Assembly (NCBI GenBank): GCA_958296075.1
Contig: CATQHW010000001.1
Coordinates: forward strand, 682,001 to 746,000
Source: an uncultured Spirochaetia bacterium
Lineage (GTDB): Bacteria > Spirochaetota > Spirochaetia > SZUA-6 > Bin103
Length of the DNA: 64,000 nt
Direction: 5' to 3'
The notes beneath the pieces were generated by a model that was not told the DNA's origin, ran no database searches, and saw only the letters and a list, made by a program, of their open reading frames with translations. Within the stretch, counting starts at the first letter, position 1. Each line of letters starts with the position of its first letter. Both the position numbers and the translations under genes were made by a program. Below, piece after piece: positions 8,426 through 17,057 of this stretch.

Positions 8426-10168
8426 TTACTGCCCCAGGGCCTCCTCGACCGAGATCACGCCGGACTTGAAGTCCGGAATGTTGTAGGTGAGCGTGTCGAG
8501 CTCGTCGAGCAGGCGCTGCGCGCCGGCATTCAGGTACTTCTCCACATAGGCGTCCCACTCGGCGTCCACGTCGAAGTCGGCGTTGGTCATAGCCTTGAAG
8601 TAGAACTCGTCGCGGATCGTCCAGAGCGCGGCGGTCACCTCGCCGGCGATCGCCGTGTAGTCGGTCTGATTGAAGACGTCTTCCCGGTACGGCGGCAGCG
8701 AGAACTGCTGGCCGGCGCCGGTGAAGTAGTGGTCGATCCACGCCTGATGGTCGGCGTTCTGAGCGCGCGCGACCGCGTACCGGGCCGGAAACGTCTGGTG
8801 CGTGAAGTAGTGGCCGCCGACGTTCTCGAACGTCCAGCCCTCGAGCGCCCGCCGGGGCGAGTTGGTCATCGCGATCGGGCTGGAGCGATCGGGCTCGCCG
8901 GCCCACTCCCAATGCACGCCCTCCAGGCCGCCCGGGCTGGAGGCCAGTATCCGGCCCTCCGGGTCGAAGTTCACGTAGTCGTAGATCTGCAGCAGGCGCC
9001 GCAGCTTCTCGTCCGACACGTTGCGGTTGACGGTATACGCGACCACGCGGCTGCCGAACGGCAGCGCCGCGTTGTTGTACTTGGTGCGGTAGGTACCGTT
9101 GTGGCTGAGGCCGGTGAAGGCCATCCACTTGGCGCCGTCTTCGCGCACCGCGGTGTGTCCCTGTCCTTGGCCGGTGCCGTCACCCCAACTCCAACCGGTC
9201 ACGGCGCAGGTGGTGCAGATGCCGTAGACGCCGGAGGCGATGCGGTCCTTCCACTGCTGAAAGTTCACGGCCGGCAGCTCCTGGTCCAGGTAGCCCTCCG
9301 CGTACCACTTCTGCAGCCGCTTGGTGGCGTCCCGGAAGCACGGGCAGTTGCCGTCCATGACCAGCTCGCCGCCGTATGGGGGTACCGTGTCGCCGTCGTA
9401 GTCGTAGCTGGCCTTGTTGTTGAGCCCGTAGGCGTAGAGGACCAGCGATGCGCGGAACATGAACGCCTGCGTCTGGTCGCCGGTGAATCCGTACGGGACG
9501 CGCACGCGGCCGTCGTCGAAGCCCAGCTTGTCGCGGAACGCCGCCAGCACGGACTCGAACTCGTCGATGTCGTAGACGCCGGGGTCCCAATAGAACGTGT
9601 CGAGTTTGTTCTCCGGGCTCTGGTCGATAGCGCTGAAGAAATCGGTCATGCCGACCCGTTCCAGCCAGTCATAGCGCAGGTAGTGCTGCGCGCCGTTGCC
9701 CTCTTTCCCGAACTGCTGCTGGAAGCGCGGAATCGCCCAATACTCGTCGGTCGATCCGGGAGCCAGGAAATAGGCCCAGCCGGCCGCGCCTATCTCGTTC
9801 ATGGCATCGACGTAGTGCGGCATCTCCTCTTCGATCATGCTGCGCGGGATGGTGCGGTAGGCGCCTTCCATGAACTTCTGATCGTGAAAGTTCCAGACGT
9901 ACCAGGCATCCGGATGCTCGCCCGACGCCACCAGCAGATTGTGCTTCTCGCGGTCGTTCTGGTGGTAGCGGATCGTCTCGATCTCGACGTTGAACTTCTC
10001 CTCGAGCAGCTGCTCGATCACCGTGTTCTCGCCGACGTTGGCGCCGCCGACCCCGGCCCAGGTGATGGGCATAGGCCCCGCCGCGGCCATCTCGCCCTCG
10101 GCGGCTGCGAACAGGACGGCCGCCGGCAGCAGCAGCAATCCGAGCAGTACTAGCGATAGCTTTCTCAT
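8426..10168 (-). CDS. Extracellular solute-binding protein (large family 1 type)
   Basis: The protein is 580 residues. The N-terminus is a signal peptide (K3-L, then a Leu-rich core ending A-V-L-F-A-A-A-E-G) without a lipobox Cys. A strong Shine-Dalgarno, AAGGAGT, lies at 10173-10179 on the minus strand. The mature part resembles large sugar/oligosaccharide-binding proteins of the LplA kind, with aromatic-rich patches (Y-V-W-N-F-H-D-Q-K-F and W-S-W-G-D-G). It would capture a solute outside the inner membrane for an ABC importer. No permease gene is adjacent; the nearest upstream genes on the strand are a hydrolase-like protein and a dipeptidase. The ligand is unknown. Confidence 0.82.
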   Translation of the reverse strand: MRKLSLVLLGLLLLPAAVLFAAAEGEMAAAGPMPITWAGVGGANVGENTVIEQLLEEKFNVEIETIRYHQNDREKHNLLVASGEHPDAWYVWNFHDQKFMEGAYRTIPRSMIEEEMPHYVDAMNEIGAAGWAYFLAPGSTDEYWAIPRFQQQFGKEGNGAQHYLRYDWLERVGMTDFFSAIDQSPENKLDTFYWDPGVYDIDEFESVLAAFRDKLGFDDGRVRVPYGFTGDQTQAFMFRASLVLYAYGLNNKASYDYDGDTVPPYGGELVMDGNCPCFRDATKRLQKWYAEGYLDQELPAVNFQQWKDRIASGVYGICTTCAVTGWSWGDGTGQGQGHTAVREDGAKWMAFTGLSHNGTYRTKYNNAALPFGSRVVAYTVNRNVSDEKLRRLLQIYDYVNFDPEGRILASSPGGLEGVHWEWAGEPDRSSPIAMTNSPRRALEGWTFENVGGHYFTHQTFPARYAVARAQNADHQAWIDHYFTGAGQQFSLPPYREDVFNQTDYTAIAGEVTAALWTIRDEFYFKAMTNADFDVDAEWDAYVEKYLNAGAQRLLDELDTLTYNIPDFKSGVISVEEALGQ

Positions 10169-10280
10169 CGTGACTCCTTCCGTTGATTGACCGGGCCGTG
10201 TGATCGACCCAAGCTCGCTGCGGCGATCATACGCCGTCGCGCGCGCGGCGTCACCCTACCGGACGGCCACGCGAGGCGCG

Positions 10281-11339
10281 CTACAGACGGCCGATCTCCG
10301 CCAGCGTCTCCCACAGGTCGAGCTGATCGACCGCGTGGTGCCGGTAGACCCCTACCCCGTCCGCGCCCGCCGCCAGCGCGCGGCGCGCTCCGTCCAGCAG
10401 CAGGTGCGGTTCCTGGAAGCTGCCGGCGTGGTAGCAGGAGAGTTCGACGTAGAGCGGCACGCGGCCGGCCGCCACGCGTACGGCATGGCCGACGCGGCGC
10501 TCGACCGCGTCCAGGCCGCTCTCCGTGCGGAACCACAGGTACAGCTCGTCGAGCACGCCCCGCTCCACCCAGGACGGCCAATCGAGCAGTCCATGCAGGT
10601 ACCGGTCCGCTTCGCGGGCGATGACGGTCGCCGAGAAGACCGCCCCCAGGGAGAGCGCCTTGACCCGCGCGCGCGCCTCTACCAGCGTCTCCGTCACGTA
10701 GCCGGCCCGGAACGCCAGCCACTCGGGGTCGTCGGCGGGAAGCGTGCGCGCGTCGCGGCCGGTGGCCTGCCGGAACTCCTCCACCGTGCGCTCCTCGTAC
10801 CCGGCCGGCACCAGCCCGGCGGCGTCCTCCATGCCGTTGACGAACTCCACCTGCACGCCGTCCGCGCCGGCATCGGCCAGCGCCCCGGCGATCTCCGCCG
10901 CCTGCCGTGCGCGCACCTCGGGAAACGCGGGGCTGAGGCAGAGACGGTCGCAGAAGCTCAGCGTGTCGGAGCCGTCGGCGGTCCTGGCGCGGTACTCGGG
11001 GTGCGCGGCCGCGAACGGACCGATGCTCGGCTCGCCGCGGTGCGGGCCGACCAGGATCGGCCGGTGGCGGTCCAGGACCGCGCGCGCCGCCGGCGAGCGC
11101 GGGTCGATGCCCAGGTAGTTCAGCGACCACGTGTAGGAGACCGGCCGCTGGCCGTGGGTCGGGAACGGCGTGCAGGCCACGTAGACGTGGACCTCCATGC
11201 CGCGGCTCCGCGCCAAGCCGACCACGCCGGGTGCGCGCGGGCCGATCAGCCGGGTAACGCCGGCATCGAGTGCGCGATCGACGTAGTACGCCGCGTCCTC
11301 GCAATCGATGATGCCCCATAGAGGCAGCGAGCGGCTCAC
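10281..11339 (-). CDS. TIM-barrel protein resembling family-10-like glycosyl hydrolases
   Basis: The protein is 352 residues with no signal peptide. Repeated beta/alpha units are visible: W-G-I-I-D-C-E, V-H-V-Y-V-A-C-T-P, D-G-V-Q-V-E-F-V-N-G, and the C-terminal G-A-D-G-V-G-V-Y-R-H. It resembles the glycosyl-hydrolase-like (GHL10) proteins, with a possible acidic residue in V-Q-V-E-F-V-N. Substrate and activity are not established. The start lies 4 bases after the stop of the M19 dipeptidase on the same strand, so the two are probably co-transcribed. Confidence 0.6.
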   Translation of the reverse strand: MSRSLPLWGIIDCEDAAYYVDRALDAGVTRLIGPRAPGVVGLARSRGMEVHVYVACTPFPTHGQRPVSYTWSLNYLGIDPRSPAARAVLDRHRPILVGPHRGEPSIGPFAAAHPEYRARTADGSDTLSFCDRLCLSPAFPEVRARQAAEIAGALADAGADGVQVEFVNGMEDAAGLVPAGYEERTVEEFRQATGRDARTLPADDPEWLAFRAGYVTETLVEARARVKALSLGAVFSATVIAREADRYLHGLLDWPSWVERGVLDELYLWFRTESGLDAVERRVGHAVRVAAGRVPLYVELSCYHAGSFQEPHLLLDGARRALAAGADGVGVYRHHAVDQLDLWETLAEIGRL

Positions 11340-11343
11340 CGCG

Positions 11344-12357
11344 CTATCCGCACACGGCGCGAAACACGCGCAGGTGGTTCAGCCCCAGCACGCCGCGGAT
11401 CGCCTGTTCGTCGTGTCCGCGGGCGGCCATCCCGGCGGTCAGAGCGGGATATTCCCCGGCGTGCGGTATCACCGTGCCGCCGCCGTCGAAGTCCGATCCC
11501 AGCCCCACGTGCTCCGGCCCCGCCACCGCGATCGCGTGATCGACGTGGTCGAGCAGCCGGTCCAGGTTCGGCTCCGCGGCGGACACGAACTTGGGCACGA
11601 AGGTGATCGCCACCAGGCCGCCGGTGGCGGCCACCGCCTCGATCTGCCGGTCGTCCAGGTTGCGCGGGTGGCTGCAGAGCGCGCGGCAGTTGCTGTGCGA
11701 TGCGATCAGCGGCCGGTCGGTCTGGGCGATCACGTCCCAGAAACCCGCGTCGTTGAGGTGGGATACGTCGACCAGAATGCCGAGCCGGTTCAATTCGCGT
11801 ACCAGCGCCACGCCGTGGCTGGTCAGTCCGCCGCAGGCCGGCTCGTCCGCGCCGGCGGCCGCCCACGACACGGGGTTGTGCGTGATGCCCACGGACCGCA
11901 GGCCGAGCGCGTGCAGCGCGGTCAGGATGTTGAGGCTTCGCTCCAGCCCGTCGGAGTCCTCCAACGCCAGGATCGCCGCCACCGCCCCGTCCCGCTTCGC
12001 CGCCGTGATGTCGCCGGCCGTACGCGCGATGCGGAAGCGGTCGTCCGCCGCCATCTCGGCCATCAGGATGCCGAAGCCGTCCAGAGCGTACGCGGCGTGG
12101 TTGTTCCAGGCGCGCGTGACGCAGACGGCGAAGAACGCCGCGTCGACGCCGCCGTCGCGCATGCGTTGCAGGTCGAGCTGCGTGCGCGCCCCTTCGGGGC
12201 GGCCGGGAAACGCCCCCCGAAGCTGCGCGATGGTGCCGGTGCCGGCGTGGCGCGTCGGCGGGCCGCCCAGTCCGCAGCCGCCCGACACGCTGGCGGCGAT
12301 CGAGTCGTTGTGGCTGTCGATGACCAGCGCGTCGCGGTGCAGTTCCCGGGTATCCAT
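11344..12357 (-). CDS. Membrane-dipeptidase-type (peptidase M19) metallohydrolase
   Basis: The protein is 337 residues. The N-terminal zinc site H16-N-D18 lies in V-I-D-S-H-N-D-S, the bridging Glu is probably in I-L-A-L-E-D-S-D-G, and further ligands are in H-N-P-V-S and A-S-H-S-N-C-R-A. The family block S-H-P-R-N-L-D-D and the terminal V-G-L-G-S-D-F-D-G are both present. M19 enzymes hydrolyse dipeptides, including those with a C-terminal D-residue. No signal peptide is visible, so it is probably cytosolic, as with many bacterial members. It is the first gene of a two-gene unit with the TIM-barrel protein and is divergent from crtY across about 106 bases. Confidence 0.9.
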   Translation of the reverse strand: MDTRELHRDALVIDSHNDSIAASVSGGCGLGGPPTRHAGTGTIAQLRGAFPGRPEGARTQLDLQRMRDGGVDAAFFAVCVTRAWNNHAAYALDGFGILMAEMAADDRFRIARTAGDITAAKRDGAVAAILALEDSDGLERSLNILTALHALGLRSVGITHNPVSWAAAGADEPACGGLTSHGVALVRELNRLGILVDVSHLNDAGFWDVIAQTDRPLIASHSNCRALCSHPRNLDDRQIEAVAATGGLVAITFVPKFVSAAEPNLDRLLDHVDHAIAVAGPEHVGLGSDFDGGGTVIPHAGEYPALTAGMAARGHDEQAIRGVLGLNHLRVFRAVCG

Positions 12358-12463
12358 GGAACGATGGTGCCGGCCGGCCGGGTTTTGTTCAAACGGAGCC
12401 GGGCGAACCCCGGGGCGGGCCGCCCTTGCCGCGCGGAACCGTCACGGACGATGCTCGGCAGGC

Positions 12464-13627
12464 ATGGCTGGGGGCGTGGCGGACGTGGACTTGGCGTTGT
12501 GCGGCGGCGGCCTGCAGAGCGCCCTGATCGTCGCCGCCCTGCACGGGACCGGCTACGGCGGGAGCGTGGCGCTGGCCGAGAGCGAGCGGATCGGCGGCAA
12601 CCACACGTGGTGCTTCCATGCCGGCGACCTTTCGCCGGCGATGCGGCGCTGCGTCGAGCCGTTCGTCGCGCACCGCTGGAGCTCGTACGAAGTCCGATTT
12701 CCCGGCTACCGTCGGGTGGTCGGCGCGCCGTACGCGATGATCTCCAGCGAGCGGCTGCGGTCGGAGGTGCTGCGCATGGTGGCGCATCGCACCGGATGGG
12801 TGGGGAGGGAGCACACGCCCGTCGCATCGCTCGGCGAAGCCGCGGTGCGGTTGGCCGACGGGCGCACGATCTCGGCGCGGACCGTGGTCGACGCCCGCGG
12901 CGCAGCCGGTGCGGCCGGCGCATGCGGCTATCAGAAGTTCTACGGAGAGGAGATCACTCTCCGGCACGAGCACGACCTGCCCCGGCCGATCGTGATGGAC
13001 GCCACGGTCGAGCAGCGCGACGGATACCGATTCATGTACGTCCTGCCGCTCACCGCCACGCGGGCGCTGGTCGAGGACACCTCCTTCTCCGACGGTCCCT
13101 GCCTGGACGAGGACGAACGCCGGTGGCGGATCGCCGCATGGCTCCGGGACCGCGGCTGGGAGACGCTCCGGATCGAGCGTACCGAGCGCGGCGTGCTGCC
13201 GATGCCGCTGGCCGAAGCGCCGGCGGCTGGCGGCGCGGCCGTCATGCGTGGCGGCTACCGCGGCGGCTGGTTCCATCCCGGCACCGGCTACTCCCTGCCG
13301 GTCGCGGCCGAGTTCGCCGAGTTGATCGCGGCCACGCCGGTGGCCGACCTGCCGGCGGCGGTCGCCGCGGCGGCGCGTGACCGGCGGCGGCGCGCCCGAT
13401 TCTGCCACCTGCTCAACCGGCTGCTGTTCCGCTGGTACCCGCCGGCGGCGCGCCGGGCCGTCTTCGAGCGCTTCTACCGGCTTCCCGAGTCGACCATCGC
13501 GCGCTACTACGCGTTGCGGCTGCGCCTCGTCGACAAGATACGCATCCTGGGGGGGCGTCCCCCCGCCGGCCTGTCGATACCGGCCGGACGCGGCGGGCGC
13601 CTCACGCGGGCATCCGGACGCGGATGA
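12464..13627 (+). CDS. crtY: Lycopene cyclase, CrtY type
   Basis: The protein is 387 residues from the ATG at 12464 (a GTG at 12476 is possible). An N-terminal dinucleotide fold D-L-A-L-C-G-G-G (9-16) is followed by R-I-G-G-N-H-T-W-C-F-H (42-52), a block diagnostic of the CrtY flavoprotein cyclases, and by Y-G-E-E-I and R-G-G-Y-R-G-G-W-F-H-P-G-T-G-Y-S further on. CrtY cyclises the ends of lycopene to beta rings at the membrane. It is the first gene of a four-gene operon; its stop overlaps the next start as ATGA. Phytoene synthase and desaturase genes are not in the window and must be elsewhere. Confidence 0.88.
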   Translation: MAGGVADVDLALCGGGLQSALIVAALHGTGYGGSVALAESERIGGNHTWCFHAGDLSPAMRRCVEPFVAHRWSSYEVRFPGYRRVVGAPYAMISSERLRSEVLRMVAHRTGWVGREHTPVASLGEAAVRLADGRTISARTVVDARGAAGAAGACGYQKFYGEEITLRHEHDLPRPIVMDATVEQRDGYRFMYVLPLTATRALVEDTSFSDGPCLDEDERRWRIAAWLRDRGWETLRIERTERGVLPMPLAEAPAAGGAAVMRGGYRGGWFHPGTGYSLPVAAEFAELIAATPVADLPAAVAAAARDRRRRARFCHLLNRLLFRWYPPAARRAVFERFYRLPESTIARYYALRLRLVDKIRILGGRPPAGLSIPAGRGGRLTRASGRG

Positions 13628-14358
13628 CCGGCCGTAGGACCGGCGCGCCGGAACGGCCGGGCGGCCGCGTCGCCGCCGACTTCGACCGCGTCGCTTCCGC
13701 GTATGACCTGCTGGTCGGCCTTGACCCCGGCTACCGCAGGCACCTGCGGCGGAGCGCGGAACGCCTGCGGCTGCCCGGCGTTGCGCGCATCCTGGACCTG
13801 TGCTGCGGCACCGGACAGTCGACCCTGGCGCTGCGCGCGGTCTACCCGCAGGCAACGCTGTGCGGCCTGGACGCCGCCGCCGAGATGCTGCAGGTAGCGC
13901 GCGTCCGCCCGCAGCTCGCCGGCGTGGAGCTCGTGCACGGCGACGCGATGGACCCGACCGCAGCCGGTGTCGACGGACCGTTCGACGGCATTCTGATGGC
14001 CTACGGCATCCGCAACGTTGCCGACGCCGACGCCTGCCTGCAGCGAGTGCGCGGCCTGCTGGCCGGCGGCGCGCCGGTCTGCTTCCACGAGTACTCGGTC
14101 ACCGGCTCGCGCCTGAGCACGGCCGTGTGGAAAGCCGTGACCGCGTCGATCATCATCCCCGCCGCGCGCGTGGTGACCGGCGACGACGGGCTGTTCCGCT
14201 ACCTGCGCGACAGCGTCCTGGAGTTCGACAGCGTGGATCGGTTCGAGCGCCGCCTGCGGCAGGCCGGTTTCACGGCGGTGCGAACGTTGCCGGCCGGCGG
14301 TTGGCAGCGCGGCATACTCCACTCGTTTCTGGCCCGTCGCCCGGCCACCGGCCGATGA
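13624..14358 (+). CDS. crtT: SAM-dependent methyltransferase, CrtT/UbiE-like, in carotenoid operon
   Basis: The protein is 244 residues. SAM motif I is I-L-D-L-C-C-G-T-G-Q (56-65), with an acidic partner in G-L-D-A-A and the UbiE-like M-A-Y-G-I-R-N-V motif later. Taken alone it would be called a UbiE/COQ5-type C-methyltransferase. Its place between crtY and a CrtU-like gene matches the crtY-crtT-crtU order known from Streptomyces griseus, where CrtT is the methyltransferase of the aromatic carotenoid set. Both junctions are four-base ATGA overlaps. The symbol therefore rests on context; a quinone methyltransferase is the alternative. Confidence 0.75.
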   Translation: MTGRRTGAPERPGGRVAADFDRVASAYDLLVGLDPGYRRHLRRSAERLRLPGVARILDLCCGTGQSTLALRAVYPQATLCGLDAAAEMLQVARVRPQLAGVELVHGDAMDPTAAGVDGPFDGILMAYGIRNVADADACLQRVRGLLAGGAPVCFHEYSVTGSRLSTAVWKAVTASIIIPAARVVTGDDGLFRYLRDSVLEFDSVDRFERRLRQAGFTAVRTLPAGGWQRGILHSFLARRPATGR

Positions 14359-15800
14359 ACGGGGCGCCGCGGGTGGCGGTGGTGGGCGGCGGCATCGCCG
14401 GCATGGCGGCGGCGGTCGTGCTGGCCGAGCGCGGCATCCGCACCACCGTACTGGAACGGCAGCCCTGGCTGGGGGGGCGCGCCGGGGCGTTCCCGGTGCG
14501 GCTCGCCACCGGCGAGACGGTGCAGATGGACCGCGGCTTTCATGCCTTCTTCCGCCAGTACTACAACCTGCGCGCGCTGCTGCGGCGCATCTCGCCCGAC
14601 CTCGACCTGCTGGAGCCACTGGACGACTATCCGGTCCTGGGCCCGGACGGGGCGCGCCAGTCGTTCGCGCGGCTACCCCGGCTGGCGCCCTGGAATATCG
14701 TCGCCCTGACCCGCCGCACCCCGTCGTTGACGCTACCGGCGCTGCGCCGGGTGCGGTTGCGCTCGGCGCTGTCGATGCTGGCGTTCGACGCTCGCCGCAC
14801 CTATGAACGCCACGATCGCCGCTCCGCGACCGAATACCTCGACTCGCTGCGCTTCCCGCCGGCCGCCCGGCAGCTCCTGTTCGACGTGTTCGCGCACTCG
14901 TTCTTCAATCCCGAAGGCGCCATGTCCGCCGCCGAGCTGCTGATGATGTTCCACTTCTACTTCACCGGAAACCGGGAGGGTCTGCCGTTCGACGTGGCCC
15001 GGCAGCCGTTCTCGACCGGCATCTGGGAACCGATGCGCCGCTACGCGGAGGAGCGCGGCGCCACCGTCCGTACCGGCGCCGCGGTACGCGGCGTCCGTCG
15101 CGGCGCCGGCCGTTGGACGATCGACGTGCGCGGCGCTTCGGACGCGGTCACGGCCGACGCCGTGGTGCTGGCGCTCGACGTGGAAGGGCTGAAACGGCTG
15201 CTGCCCGCCACCCCGTTCGATCGAGGCGCCTGGGCGGCCGGCGTGCGCGCGTTGCAGGCGACGCTGCCGTTCGCGGTATGGCGGCTGTGGCTGGACCGCC
15301 CCACCGCCGACGGCCGGGCGCCGTTCGCGGGCACGGCCGGCTTCCCCTTGCTTGACAACATCTCCCTGTTCCATCTGTTCGAAGACGAGAGCCGCGCCTG
15401 GGCGGCCACGCATCGCGGCTCGGTGGTCGAGCTGCACGCCTACGCGGTGCCGGACGGCACCGCCGAGGGGCACCTCCGCCGGACGATGTTGCGCGGCCTG
15501 CACCGCCTGTATCCGGAGACCCGGGCGGCCCGGCCTCTGGACGAGGTGTACCTGTTGCGACGCGATTGCCCCGCGTTTGCGCCCGGCTCGCGCGCCGGCC
15601 GGCCGGGCGTCGGCACACCGCACGCAGGCATCTATCTGGCCGGCGACTTCGTGCGCATGGAGCAGCCGAGCGCGCTCATGGAGCGCGCGGCCGTGTCGGG
15701 AATCGCCGCGGCAAACGCCATCCTGACCGCGGAGGGGTTGCCGCCCGAGCCGGTGGCGTCGATCCCTCGCAGCGGCATCCTGCCGGCGGCGGCGGCATGA
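14355..15800 (+). CDS. crtU: Carotenoid desaturase/methylase, CrtU-like (phytoene-desaturase superfamily)
   Basis: The protein is 481 residues. The FAD-binding fold is V-A-V-V-G-G-G-I-A-G (7-16) with E34 at the end of strand 2 and the downstream block L-G-G-R-A-G (39-44). The C-terminal flavin block is G-I-Y-L-A-G-D-F-V followed by S-A-L-M-E-R-A-A-V-S-G. D-R-G-F-H-A-F-F-R-Q-Y-Y-N and F-A-H-S-F-F-N-P suit the CrtU/CruE branch better than CrtI. CrtU turns beta rings into aromatic rings with methyl migration, giving isorenieratene-type pigments. The start is fixed by the ATGA overlap with crtT. A zeta-carotene desaturase is the alternative reading, but the flanking genes favour CrtU. Confidence 0.78.
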   Translation: MNGAPRVAVVGGGIAGMAAAVVLAERGIRTTVLERQPWLGGRAGAFPVRLATGETVQMDRGFHAFFRQYYNLRALLRRISPDLDLLEPLDDYPVLGPDGARQSFARLPRLAPWNIVALTRRTPSLTLPALRRVRLRSALSMLAFDARRTYERHDRRSATEYLDSLRFPPAARQLLFDVFAHSFFNPEGAMSAAELLMMFHFYFTGNREGLPFDVARQPFSTGIWEPMRRYAEERGATVRTGAAVRGVRRGAGRWTIDVRGASDAVTADAVVLALDVEGLKRLLPATPFDRGAWAAGVRALQATLPFAVWRLWLDRPTADGRAPFAGTAGFPLLDNISLFHLFEDESRAWAATHRGSVVELHAYAVPDGTAEGHLRRTMLRGLHRLYPETRAARPLDEVYLLRRDCPAFAPGSRAGRPGVGTPHAGIYLAGDFVRMEQPSALMERAAVSGIAAANAILTAEGLPPEPVASIPRSGILPAAAA

Positions 15801-16753
15801 GCGGCGATCCCCGCAGGCGCGGCTTCCTGTTCGGCCGCCCGCCCACCGGCCCCGAATCCGCACGCGAGCTGCAGAGGCTGCCCGATTGGCAGCAGTCCGA
15901 TCCGAAGTGGATCAAGACGGCCGTGCGGCGGGCGATGGCGCTTCCCGCCGGCGGTTGGCACGTCATCGACGCCGCCCGCGCCATCGGCGAGCGGCCGCGG
16001 CAATACCGGATCGACGACCGGGAGCTGGTCGTGTGGCGCGGCGCCGAGCGGCTGTTGGCAGCGCCCAACGCCTGTCCGCATCTCGGGGCGTCGCTGGCCG
16101 ACGGACGGGTGCGCGACGGCTGCCTGGTCTGCCCGTGGCACGGGCTGGTCCTCGGCGAGCGCGGCCACGCCGGCTGGCGGGTGTTGCCGAGCTACGACGA
16201 CGGCGTACTGCTCTGGGTGCGGCTGGACGGCGTGGAGCAGCCGTCGGCGAAGCCCTTCCTCTGCGCGCGGCCGGCCCGCGGCATCGACGCGGTGGTCCGC
16301 ATGGAGGCGGCGTGCGAGCCGGAGGACGTGATCGCCAACCGCCTGGACCCGTGGCACGGCGCGCACTTCCACCCCCATTCGTTCGGCCGCCTGCGCGTGA
16401 TCGAACGGACCGCCGACAGCATCGTGGTCCGCGTAACCTATCGCGCCACGCGCCGCCTGGGGGTGGAGGTCGACGCGCGCTTCGACTGCCCGGACCCGCG
16501 CACCATCGTCATGACGATCGTCGACGGCGAGGGCGCCGGCTCCGTGGTGGAGACCCACGCCACGCCGGTCGCGCCGGGCCGCTCGGCCATCGTCGAGGCG
16601 ACCGTCGCCACCTCCGACCGGTTCGGCTTTCGACTGGCCCGGCGCGCCGCCGGCTTGGTGCGCAGAGGCATGCTGCGCAGAGCCCACCGGCTCTGGGTGG
16701 AAGACGCCGCCTACGCCGAGCGGCGCTACGCCCTGCGCACCGGCACCGTCTGA
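15797..16753 (+). CDS. Rieske non-haem iron oxygenase of the carotenoid operon
   Basis: The protein is 318 residues. The Rieske [2Fe-2S] ligands are C93-P-H95 and C112-P-W-H115. The mononuclear iron motif N181-x2-D184-x2-H187-x4-H192 fits the Rieske oxygenase pattern exactly, so this is a full oxygenase alpha-type chain and not a ferredoxin. It is coupled to crtU by an ATGA overlap and is the last gene of the operon. By position it probably oxidises a carotenoid ring or methyl group; a quinone or sterol-like substrate cannot be excluded. Similar Rieske proteins are found near crtU in actinobacteria (recalled, not checked). A reductase partner is not encoded nearby. Confidence 0.82.
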   Translation: MSGDPRRRGFLFGRPPTGPESARELQRLPDWQQSDPKWIKTAVRRAMALPAGGWHVIDAARAIGERPRQYRIDDRELVVWRGAERLLAAPNACPHLGASLADGRVRDGCLVCPWHGLVLGERGHAGWRVLPSYDDGVLLWVRLDGVEQPSAKPFLCARPARGIDAVVRMEAACEPEDVIANRLDPWHGAHFHPHSFGRLRVIERTADSIVVRVTYRATRRLGVEVDARFDCPDPRTIVMTIVDGEGAGSVVETHATPVAPGRSAIVEATVATSDRFGFRLARRAAGLVRRGMLRRAHRLWVEDAAYAERRYALRTGTV

Positions 16754-16799
16754 GCACCGCCGGTTTGACCATACGGGTCGTGTAGCATTAAGGTTCATC

Positions 16800-17015
16800 A
16801 TGGATGCGCCCGGCGTGACCCCGGCCTCCGGCGGCGCCGGCGAAGCGGACCGTCGCTCGCAAGAGCATCGCCCTGCGCGCTGTCCGGTCTGCGGGCGCGC
16901 CTTGACCGTGCCGCCCGGAACGCCGCCGCCGACGGCTGACCGCATCTGCGGAGCCTGTGCCGTTCGGCCGGCTCGCCCCGGCGGTACGGAGGCCGGCGCA
17001 GACCGCGGCCGGTAA
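16800..17015 (+). CDS. Small double-CxxC zinc-ribbon-like protein
   Basis: The open frame has 71 residues. It holds C28-P-V-C31-G and C50-G-A-C53, spaced as in a zinc ribbon, between Pro/Ala/Arg-rich flanks. It starts 46 bases after the Rieske gene; a weak AAGG lies before the ATG and TAGCAT lies 11 bases further up. No function can be assigned. The four cysteines in pairs argue for a real product, but the small size and biased flanks leave doubt. Confidence 0.4.
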   Translation: MDAPGVTPASGGAGEADRRSQEHRPARCPVCGRALTVPPGTPPPTADRICGACAVRPARPGGTEAGADRGR

Positions 17016-17057
17016 CCGGCGCCTACCGCGGCGCAAGCAGCATGGGACTCGTCGGCT

